Positions 12,201 through 22,504 of a stretch of 64,000 bases of DNA are shown here, piece by piece; position 1 is the stretch's first letter, and every line of letters starts with the position of its first letter. The stretch is from Cocos nucifera (Eukaryota > Streptophyta > Magnoliopsida > Arecales > Arecaceae): NCBI GenBank assembly GCA_006176705.1, contig QRFJ01005059.1, positions 1-64,000 on the forward strand, given 5' to 3'. The position numbers and the translations under genes are program-made. The notes beneath the pieces were generated by a model, which searched no databases, was not told the origin of the DNA, and was given only the letters and a program-made list of their open reading frames with translations.

Positions 12201-13605
12201 TCACCAATTTAAGTCCTTCCACTGACTTCTTAAGTCTTTGATAAGGACTAGGATCAATATCGGTCCATGGGCACCTAGATTAGTCTCACAGAATAAAATC
12301 AGTTTCAATAATTTCCTATGTGACATGGGTTAGCATAAATCAATGAGCAACCTAATCAAAAGCTGATTAACCACATTGGCCAGGTAAGTAAGATCAATGG
12401 GAGGATCTGCCAAAGGTTGCCTTAGACACCATCAGAAATGGCTAGGTAAGTAGGCTTCCAATTAAAAATCATTGGTCTAAAATGCCAAACTTACCTTAGA
12501 TGTCAATTGGTTTATTATTTTTGATCTGGTCTGCCTAAAAATTTGGGCTTGACCATTAAGCCACGATCAGTGTCCATTTGTTAGATATATGGATTTTGAT
12601 CAACTACAACTATTGAATTGATCTATAGAAAAGAAATAACCTAATCCTAATTAATTATTATTAGGTTTGATCAATTTCTTAACTTCATCCATATTTAATC
12701 TAACCCTAGGTCTAACCTAGCTAATGACCTAATCAAAGCTAACCCATGATTTATGAAATTGATTGAGAATCTATAAATCATAAACCTAGATCCTAAATAA
12801 TTACTTAATTTTTAATTAAGTTCAAAGCTTATGGGTTGGGGTTTGGTACCTCAGAACAACATTTTGATTTTACATTTGAAATATTTTCAAGTCATGTAAA
12901 TAATTTACATTGAATTATATTCAGTTCATGATTTTAGATCTGATTTATTTAATTATTTAGATCATATCCTAGGATTTTGAATCTAAAATTTTGTAGAAAG
13001 TAAGTTCATAATTTAATTTCTATAAATTAAATATATCATACATATTCAAACTAGATTTAAAAATAAAAACTACATATCAACATATGCAACATCAGGTTCT
13101 AGATCTAGAACATGAAACATATCATATAGATCTCATCTAAATGAACAAAATCAGATCATAAACTAATTAATATTAGATTTAAAATTTAAAAATAAATTAT
13201 AAATTATTTTAAATCTTATCTATTAAATTTATGATTTAGGTTATTCAGGTCAGCACATACTACGACAACCTCTCCACTATAAGGGATAAACCTTACAGTA
13301 GGATAATCTTATTATCAGTATGTGCAACTCGATATTATTTAAATCTAATCTAAATAATCTAAAATAAATATAATATTTATTTATTTTAGATTTAAAAATA
13401 AAAAAATAAATCATAAATTTACCTAGATCAAATCTAACTTATTCATGATTCAATTTTACAAATCAGCACATACTAGGATAACATTTTATTATAAGGGGTT
13501 AACCTTATAACAAGATAACTTTATGTCATTATGTGCAAGCTTTAATGTTCTATTTTTCAAATTTATTCTAATGCAAACATGATCATATTATAAAAGAACC
13601 TAGAT
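9201..13605 (-). pseudogene. B1 copia internal region, heavily decayed
   Basis: This is a minus-strand copia body with many stops and frameshifts. Landmarks by similarity are RT N-terminal (SPEGIKSIGCEWIFKR) near 9650-9760, the integrase SD-GGEY block near 10490, the DDLSRYGYV block near 10600, and the CESC-type zinc region near 10740. A zinc-knuckle-like CFYYKKQCHRKKK lies near 11350. The leader occupies about 12300-13600. No open reading frame is usable. A1 cuts it at 9200, so the RNase H end and 3' LTR lie off the left edge. Domain limits are approximate. Confidence 0.75.
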
Positions 13606-13617
13606 GCTCTGATACCA
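13606..13617 (-). other. B1 primer-binding site
   Basis: The minus strand reads TGGTATCAGAGC four bases inside the LTR end at 13622. It matches initiator tRNA-Met and shows that B1 runs right to left, with its 5' LTR to the right. Confidence 0.92.
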
Positions 13618-13621
13618 CTAT

Positions 13622-16074
13622 TGGAAAATATGCAGGATTTCATGCTGGTATTTCAAAACTTTTTCAAAATAAATCACAGCGAAAGATATAGATTAAACTA
13701 TTTAATCTACTAAAATATATAATCTAATTACTAAACCTTACATCTAGAACGTATAACATGTTATAATGCATGCATAAATCTAAAAATTAAAGTGCTTTGG
13801 TATTGATCAGATCAATACCTTAGATCTAGAATATTTCTAGATCAAACCTTAGATCACATCTAAGTGAGAGAAGAGATCAAATCTCTTACCTTTGCATGGG
13901 TCAAGAAGATCATAGTTGAGTCACATTATTGTCCTTGTTGCTTGGAATCACATATGCATTCGGCCTCTATAGATAGTCTACATGAAGTTGCGACACAGAT
14001 CAAAGGTTTGTCGAACAAAGATCCGCTCGAAGTGCTAGCTTCTTGTGGATCCCACCTGATGGTTAATCAAGATAATACTCTTTAGATCTCTTGGACACTC
14101 TAAAAGATAAAATATATAAGAAGAATTAAGAAAGAAATTCAACTCTTGGATCTTCCAAAAAATTAAAAAATAAAAACTCCAAAAATTATCCTAAGAGAAG
14201 ACAAATATTCTCTTTCAGCACATCAACCTTTGATGTCCTGAATGCATCTCCATGCCAGGATAAGAGGAAACCTTCTCCTCTAAAATATTTCACCGCTTCT
14301 AGATCTATTACTTTCTAATTTCTTTTACAAACAAATTCCACAAAATTTGGAAAAAAGGGATTCTCAAAAGAATCCTAAGAGAAGACAATCTTCTCTTCTC
14401 TTCCTTCTCACCAGGACATTATTAGATTTTGTCCAAAAAGATCCTAATGCCCAACAATTTGGAGCATCCATCTTCCACACCCTCTCCCTCTCTCTCTCAG
14501 ATTTCTTTCATAGAAAAATCCACACAAAAAGAGGAAGAAAGAAACTTGAAATAAAACTATAAAGAGAAAACAATCTTCTCTTCTTACCTTTGTCTCTACA
14601 AGAGACCAACTTTTGATCTCTTAATTGAAGCTTCTTCTCCAAGGTATTTTGTGCCATGAACCACCACACCTTCCCTCCTTTATCTTTAGGTTTTTTCATG
14701 GAATCTTAGAGGTTTCTCATGCACAAAAACTCCACAAACTGGCACCCTCAAGGTTGAAAAGACTAGGTCAAAAAGACCTAGTCAAAGAAGGAAGTTAGGG
14801 GCATTTTAGGGGTGTCCAACTTTTGGACGCCTCCCAAATTATTTCATGGAGAAATGAAATCCAACACTAAAAAAATAGGGAAAAGGGGTGCACAAACCTG
14901 GGTGGGCATGGGAAAGAAAAACAAAAGAGAAGGGAAGAGTTTTAACAAATTAAAACTCTTCCAAAGTTTGATTCATTCAAACAAACATTCAAATTTAACC
15001 AAGTCAAATTTAAATCCAAACTCTTCTAATTAAGGGATCTGGAGGACACTCTTAGGCATTCAAAAAACTCACATAATTTTTTTGGAATTAATTATGGGCG
15101 TGGGCTTTTAGGTGGCACGAGAAAGGGAAGAGTCTTAGTCTAACTAGGACTCTCCTATTTTGAATAGGTCAAGACCATTTGAACCCAATTCAAAATAGTT
15201 TTGAGTCAACTTAATTAATAGGCAATTCTAATCTAATTAGAAATCTAATTAAATTAGATTTAATCATATTTAAATTAGGTTTAATCTATAATCAAATAAA
15301 AAATTAGGTACACTCAAGTCCTAGTCGAACAGGGACTTGTTCTTCCTTGCAATTGGCTTATCCAATAAATCAATTAGACTTAATTAAATTAAATCCAAAC
15401 TAATTTTAATTGAATCTAATTCAATTAGACTTGATTTTAGTCTGATTGCTTAATTAAATTGAGCTAATTATCAATCCATTTACTAATCAATCCTCCTATA
15501 ATACTTGCATTAGGTCAAACATCAATCATGTTGATTGTTTGACTTTAAAATAATTCTAAATCATCGATCAACCTTCTGATCGAATTATAATCTTTTATGT
15601 ATGTGACCTCATAGATTCGAACCTAAATTGGTAGCATAGAAGCTAATTTTTGTACCAATCGAAATGATCATCTAGCAATGATACCTGACATCTGAATAGG
15701 TCGAATGTATACAAAGCAACATTCTTAGAATCCTAATCTATGGTTACCGTATAATTCATCCCTTTGATCAATAATGCTCAAGATGACTTTCAGTTAGCTA
15801 TTGACACTTATACTAGTCATCCATATTGTGTTTCAAAGTTTACAAATCCCATGACTCCTTATGAGGATTATCCAGGCTTAGGTTTTGCTAAATTGAAATA
15901 CAGTGAGACATTCATTTTCTGAAGTTAATCAGGAGTGGTCAATCCCATCTTGACTCACACACCGACTCTACAAGTACTTGACTATACCTAAAAACCTTTC
16001 AAACCTATATTAAAAATATAGATAGTTCAGTACTAAAGTATAGTGAGTTGCTTGCAAGTCACCATGGTGATCTC
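13622..16074 (-). repeat. B1 5' LTR, inner part (split by A2)
   Basis: This is the primer-site side of the B1 LTR. It ends at 13622 with ...TTTTCCA. It aligns along most of its length with B2 (47450-49850). At 16074 it is broken by A2, and the sequence resumes at 28974. In B2 the sequence across the break point is continuous (49801-49930), which confirms the join. It lacks the hairpin minisatellite found in B2. ORFs at 13864, 14347 and 14812 lie inside this LTR and look fortuitous. Confidence 0.9.
16070..16074. repeat. Target-site duplication of A2, left copy (ATCTC)
   Basis: The five bases before the A2 5' LTR are ATCTC. The five after its 3' LTR (28969-28973) are ATCTT. One C-to-T change separates them, which fits an old copia insertion. 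Confidence 0.85.
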
Positions 16075-18354
16075 TATTAGATATGTGTGTCCTAGAAGCC
16101 AGAATTGGCTGACACTTATTATACACTTCTAACAGCATAATTATAATTTTGACTATAAATAATAAAATAAATTATTTTCTATCATAATGTATATTTAGTG
16201 TCTGTGATACATCTCTTGAGTTAATAGTAATGATAATTCTTATTTTTAAGAGTTGAAAATTTAAGACATGAATTTTCATCATTAACTCATAAAATGCTTC
16301 CGACCGTAGGATCATCATAAGGATGGTGATTGATCTGAAAGATTGGTGTACAATCACTTTTTTATAGTAGATGAGTCTTGAGTCTATGGTGTAGAGACAT
16401 CGGAGCGAGAGTATAGGTACTGGTTAGAGAACGAGGGCACTGAGCATGACCACCTCAAGCAGTCATAAGAAAGTCTATCTTCTCATCGATGACTGGCTCA
16501 AAGCTACAGTGGTGTGTCTGGTTCTTTGACTTGAGGTGCATCGGCAATTCACCTTGAGGGTGTTATAGTTTGACTACACCATAACTCAATCTCCTAGCCA
16601 TTCAAAATTCTAAGGTGTATGATGGCTATAGCATGTTCATTGTAGGAATTGGATTACACCAAGAGAAAATCTATCTACCTCGGTAGATGAGGAGCAGCCC
16701 TATGATGATCATGAGAATCAAGTCCATAAGCCTATGGCTATGGCAGAGTAAAATAATAGAAAGAATTTCTATTAAGATTTTCACATCAGACATGAATTAA
16801 ATGATTAAATCATATGATAGAAATTAGGGTTTGACGAGTTCACCTTGACCCTAATCTGATTGGAGCTTAAGATAGAAGAACTTAATCACACATGTAACTG
16901 CACCAAGAGGTTCATTTTTAGTTTTGATGGGTTGCCACCATATACTGCTAGGTATCACTGATGGATTTTGGGAGCAATTAGAATGATTTGGATGATCGAT
17001 CATTCTAGTTATCTGAATAAAAAAAGTTCTGATCCATCGGATGGTATTTCGATAATGTCGATGATAGAGATCATGACATATCCCATTATCATATAGAAAT
17101 AAACCTAACTGGATCACACAAACAAGAGTTTGGATCTAGATATCATTAATTGAACTAACCTAATTCAATTGATTTGAATTAGATTCAAGGAAATCGTGCT
17201 AGCACACGATTGAGCCTAATGTTCTCCTTCTACAATCATTAAAAGTTATCTCGACTGAGCCAAATATGTTTGTGCTTACTCAGGTACCTTTACTTGGTCT
17301 GACTGGAGCTTGTCCAGATCAAAAAAGAGTTGTCTTAATTTATGAGATAAATTTGAGACAACACCTGCCATTTTTCGTCACCTGCTAATTCTTGTCTTTT
17401 GACTTTGGTCAAACGTTAATCTTTGATACTTAGACATCTGCCCATGTGTCATGCATCCATAGGAGAGTAGATAGGGGCTTGTCCCCTTGCTAGAAAGAGG
17501 AAAGAAGGGGGTGCACACCTAGGGAGGCATGCATCCAAGGATAGGGATGCCTGGAGTCCCATACAGATGGAACTCTAGGTTGCTTCTTGGAATCAAACTA
17601 GGTGGCGCCAAGGACTCTGCTTTGACCAATCTTGGCGCTACCTAAGGATGTTCGAGAGGGGCTCTCATCTGATTGGATCAAGTGATATCATTCCACCAAT
17701 CAAATTTAGATCTGATTGCATGAAGAGACGTGATTGGTTGGGATTATGTAACACCGCATGGCGCTGTAGGGTCTATATAAACTCTGTCTGTGACTAGCTT
17801 TGAAAAGACTTCTCCCTTTGCCCATGCCACATTGTTCTCTCCCTCTCTCTTCCATGTCTTCCTCAAATCCTCTCTCTCCTCTCCTTCCCCAAGAGGCTTT
17901 GGGCTCAAGTTTGGTGCGATCCAGGCAAGAGAAAGGTGACAAGAAAGAAAGAAGGTAGCACTACTGTAAGAGACGACATCGAATCTTCAAAAGTTATTTT
18001 GAAGACCTTCAAGATCAGATCTAGATCTAATCTTTGGAGGATAGATCAAGAAGGAGAAGATATCTAGATCTTATCCAAGTGGATACTGATAAAGATCAAG
18101 CGATTGCGTGGCTGCATCCAGAACCTCAGACAATCAGTAGGATTATCATAGGATAATTAGATTACCCAAGAACAAGGTATAAATTAAATATGATTTAATT
18201 TATTTTAATTTTATTTTATTTTATTAGATCTATCAAATTAAATTTAAAAAGTATCAAATTTGATTTAGATCTAAGAAAAAAATTTTTTAAAATATTTCTC
18301 TTGATCAAATCAGATCTGACTGAACCTAACTCTAGAAACAGGTTTTTTCCTTCA
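16075..18354 (+). repeat. A2 5' LTR
   Basis: This LTR runs from TATTAGATATGTGTG (TG changed to TA) to CCTTCA, 2280 bp, next to the primer site at 18357. It matches the 3' LTR at 26681-28968 along its full length. Minus-strand ORFs inside it are antisense to the element and are not treated as genes. Confidence 0.95.
17773..17781 (+). promoter_or_regulatory. LTR promoter TATA box of A2
   Basis: CTATATAAA lies about two thirds into the LTR, as expected for the U3/R boundary. Upstream are two inverted CCAAT-type sites in the short palindromic block seen in all A LTRs (CCACCAATCAA then GATTGGTTGGG, 17690-17745). The same layout is found at 28388, 31649, 39827 and 56028. Activity is inferred from position only. 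Confidence 0.65.
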
Positions 18355-18356
18355 AC

Positions 18357-18369
18357 TGGTATCAGAGCC
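18357..18369 (+). other. A2 primer-binding site
   Basis: TGGTATCAGAGCC, two bases after the LTR end, matches the initiator tRNA-Met 3' end. Confidence 0.95.
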
Positions 18370-20229
18370 AGGTTCCTATAAATTATTTAGATCAAATTTT
18401 AGTTTAATTTTAATCTAATAATTAGATGATTTTAGATGTCACATGAGATGTGATTAGATCTAAAATTAAAAAAATTAAAATTAAATAATTTAGATCTAAG
18501 TTCTATAAGATGCATGACTAGTTGTAGAATAGAATTGTTCTATATATAGTCTTGCATGATCATAATTTAATTTGATTAAGTTATGATTTTAGATTAATTT
18601 ATTTACTATTTTTTGATGTTATAAATATTATAATAAGATCTAAAAAATAAAAAATAAAATTATTTAATTTTTGGTTCATATGAGATATGATGAATGCATG
18701 TTTAGACTAGTTGTAGAATAGTTCTACATAATTATCTAGAATAGAATTTATTTTGATGTGATCAATTTAAATTTAATTTTTTAGATAATTATGAGATAAT
18801 TTAGATCTAAAAATATGCATGATATGATACATGAGATGTATGCAAAATATGTTTATAGTTAGATCAATTTTTATATATGAGATATATGATATAGATCAAA
18901 CTAGTTTTGTAGTTTTTATATTTCTGATTAAGGTATTTCCCTTGACCGTTTGATCATAAGAATAAATTAAAATTTAAATGCTCTCTCCTTTCATTCAATG
19001 GGATGTTCTTATGATGTGTACGGAGGCTGCGCGTTCGTCCTTAATCAGAAATCAAGAACTTATTTTCTACAAAATCCTAGATCCTGAAATCCTAGGATTT
19101 TATTTACATATTTGTGAACCCTAAACTTAATTAAGAATTAAGATTATGAAATATATATTAGATCTAAAATTAAGAATTTCAAATCTAAGATATATTCATA
19201 AAATTGGGTTTAGACTTGGATAGCTCAATTAGGTCTAAGCGGTTGATCAAACCGAATCAAGAGTTGGTTAGATGGGATCAAGAGTACTTAAATTGACCAG
19301 CCTAATAGGATTAAGTCTGGGTCAAGATCGAATCACATGAGTGATCGATCAAGCTAAGACCTAATTAGGCTTAGTGGTTAGAGTCTGGATTGTACGCTAA
19401 CCCGATTGGTTCTGGCTCAATAATTTGGTTTCTAAGGTAAGTTTGGTAGATACGATCGACTGATTTTTATTTGGGAGCTACTCAACTCGAATGCATTCTT
19501 ATCGAGTTAATGGCATATCCCTTCCACTGATCTCACTTATCTGACCATATTTGTTGGCTCAGTCCTGATCTGAGGTGGCCAATAATCTGAGCTAACCCAT
19601 GCCATTAGGTTAGTCATAATTGTTATGACTATGTCAAGTCTAGTTTAATGAGACCTAAATCAAATTTTCCTAAGAAAAAATTAAGTCTAAGATCTTCCAC
19701 CATTGTAGATGTGCGGGCCCTTCCCGAGGTTGATTGTTCTTGATTGGTTACAATGGTTCAATTGCACCGAAAAGATGCAACCATGTCTATTAGGCATTGG
19801 ATGCTATTGGCTGGAGGACGGATTGGGCTCAATATTCTAGATATGGTGAGAGACTCAATTAGAAATTCAATCTATGCAAATGATGAGTCTGACTTAACTA
19901 AGGAGTGAATCAATATTCCAGACATGGTGAGATTCATGAATTAGAGACCAAGTTTGGGTGCACAATGATTAGAGAATCATTGAATAAGAGTTGTTAACTC
20001 ATTGGCTAACCCATCACCAATAACTATTAGATGAGGTGATGAGTCAGTTGGTGGGACCAAACCATCCACTAGAAATCATTAATCATGGAGATTTTCACAT
20101 CTCTACAGAGGGAGTGTAGGGATTCGAGAAAATAGTGAAAGCTAATTTGTTTAAAAATAAAATTTCTAAATAAATTGGTCAAGTCTTAATTACAATATCT
20201 AACTAAAAACTTTGACTCTCTACAGAAAA
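18370..20229 (+). other. A2 leader with candidate intron 19437-20225
   Basis: This is the 1.86-kb untranslated leader. TCTAAG|GTAAGTTTGG at 19431 fits a plant 5' splice site. CTAAC at 20199-20203 fits a branch site. TTTGACTCTCTACAG ends at 20225, four bases before the gag ATG. Removing this 789-bp segment would bring the upstream leader next to gag. Splicing is inferred and not shown. Confidence 0.6.
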
Positions 20230-21063
20230 ATGTCTGCGTCCAACCCACTAGCACGTATCCTGAAAACCCATAGACTGATCGAACCTAATTACAAAGATTA
20301 GCTCCAGAATGTCAAAATCATTTTGGGTTTCGAGAAGTTAACTTATGTATTAGACCAGGACCCTCCCACCTTACCAGCTCGTCCACCCACTGAACAGAGA
20401 GCATCTCTTGACAAGTGGATGGATGAAGATAACAAGGCTAGATATTATATGTTGGGCTCGATGTCTGATGAGCTTCGGCACCAACATGAAGATATCAAGA
20501 CTGCCCACCAAATGTTGGCTCACCTACAAGAGATGTTTGGTGAATAGAGCCGCGCAACCAAGTATCAAGTCACTAAATGACTATTCAAGGCTAAAATGCA
20601 TGATGGATAGTCAATCCAAGATCATTGTTTGATGATGATCAAGAATTTGAAAGAGCTTAAGAAGCTCGGAGTGAAGTTGGACTTGGATCTGTAGAATGAT
20701 ATAATTCTGCAATCTTTGATTGATGCATATGGGCAGTTCATCATGAACTACTATATGCATAAACTTCAAAATTTTTTGGCCGAGCTTATGAACATGCTGG
20801 TTACTGCTGAGCTTTCTATGAAAGGTTCTAAAGGCTCAATGCTTGCTATGGAATGGACTTTTTCCAAGAGAAAGTCTTTTGAAAAGAAGAAGAAGTCTAT
20901 GAAAAGGCAAAAGATGGAAGAAGGAAAGAAGAAAAAGATAGAGCTAAAGAAGAAGGTCGTTGATAAAGAAAAGTATTTTCATTGCAACACGGACAACGAC
21001 TAGAAGCGGAACTGTCCTACTTAACTGGCCACCCTAAAGAATAAGAAGGAGGTAGGTCCTTCT
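20230..21063 (+). pseudogene. A2 gag, multiple nonsense codons
   Basis: This is the A2 copy of gag, starting at ATG 20230 (MSASNPLARIL). Stops include a TAG near 20300 (Trp in A1), a TAG near 20545, the family-wide TGA at 20578-20580 and a TAG at 20692-20694 that A3 and A4 share while A1 has CAG. The zinc knuckle reads YFHCNTDND, then TAG, then KRNC. It lacks the first Cys, and the Trp is replaced by a stop. Confidence 0.9.
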
Positions 21064-22377
21064 GGAGGTATGCTCATTATTGAGTCTAACCTTATAGTTT
21101 CTTCTGCATCCAGTAGGGTGCTTAACTCTGGTTCTAATGCTCATTTGTGCACTTGCGTAGGATCTTGAGGATAGCAGGAGGTTGAAAGATGGTGAGATGA
21201 TCCTATGCGTCGCAAATGAAGTAAGAGTTGCTACTGTGACCGTTGAAACACATCCTCTTCGACTACCATCTGGTTTAGACTTAGTATTAAAATATTATTA
21301 TTATGTGCCTACAGTAAGTAGGAATTTGATTTTTATTTCATGCCTAGCACTAGAAGACTATTTAATTAGTTTTCTTAAGGACCATTGTAATATTCTTTAT
21401 GAAAGAAATAAAATTGCAAGTGATTTCCTTATTAACGATCTCTACCAGTTACATATTGATGTATATATTTTTAATATCGAACAAAATGTGAATGCCATGA
21501 AATGACCTAAGGATAATCCAAATGATAGGTGTTTATGGCAACTAAGACTAGGTCATATAGCAGAAGATAGGGTTAACAAATTGAAAAAAATTGGGCTACT
21601 GAGTCCGTTGACTTTTAAGTCATATCCAATTTGTGAATCTTGTTTTCATGGCAAAATGACTAAGCTTTCTTTTGTAGGACATAGAGAAAGGGCCATGGAT
21701 CTTCTTGCCCTAGTACATACTGATGTGTGCGGCCCATTTGATGTGCCGACTAGAGGCAACTTTGTCTACTTCATAACCTTTATCGATGATTTATCTAGGT
21801 ATGGGTATGTGTATCTTATGAGACACAAGTCTGAAGCTTTTGAAAAGTTCAAAAAATTCAGACATGAAGTAGAAAAATAAACTAGAAAACTTATTAAGGT
21901 CCTTCGATCAGATCAAGGAGGTGAATACCTTAGTCAGAAATTCTTAGACTATCTCAAAAAAATTGGCATAGTCTCTCAATGGACTCCACCTAGAACACCT
22001 CAACTCAATGGAATTTCAGAATGGAGGAATCGGATCCTATTAGATATGGTCCGATCTATGATGAGCTTCACAGACCTCCCTGATTTTCTTTGGAGATATA
22101 GTTTGTTAACTGCAATATACTTATTGAATAAGTTCCTTCTAAAATCGTTCCTACCACATCGTATGAGATATGGCATGGTAAGAAACTAAGTCTAAGTCAT
22201 CTCAAAATTTGGGATTGTCCGGCTCATGTCAAAAGACAACAAACGGACAAGTTAGGCTTTAGAATTTTTAGAGCTTGATTTATAGGATATCCTAAAGAGT
22301 CATTAGAATATTATTTCTACATTCCAGAAGATCACAATATGATTGTGAGTCGACATGCCATCTTTTTTGAAAAATAG
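21064..22377 (+). pseudogene. A2 protease and integrase
   Basis: The protease triad is mutated: LNSGSNAHL in place of LDSGSSAHL. Integrase follows with HLRLGHIAEDR-type and CESCFHGKMTK zinc residues, then HTDVCGPFDVP, FIDDLSRYGYVYLM, SDQGGEYLSQKF and a catalytic Glu in NGISEWRNR. A TGA interrupts the start near 21500, where A1 has CGA. The reading frame ends at TAG 22375-22377, shared with A1 and A3. Confidence 0.9.
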
Positions 22378-22504
22378 TTTATTTAAGATAGCAGCATTGG
22401 AAAGCAGATCAAGCTCAAGGAGAAAGTCTCACAAGAGCAATGAGCTAAGGACCAAATGAAACCAAATCAGGTTGAGCCAATACAATCACTACCTCCTTAA
22501 TTCC

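Noticed and set aside
13864..15033. Small ORFs in the B1 LTR (13864, 14347, 14508, 14812) as genes
   Set aside because: They lie inside an LTR, have no recognisable domain, and are not kept open in the matching B2 LTR.
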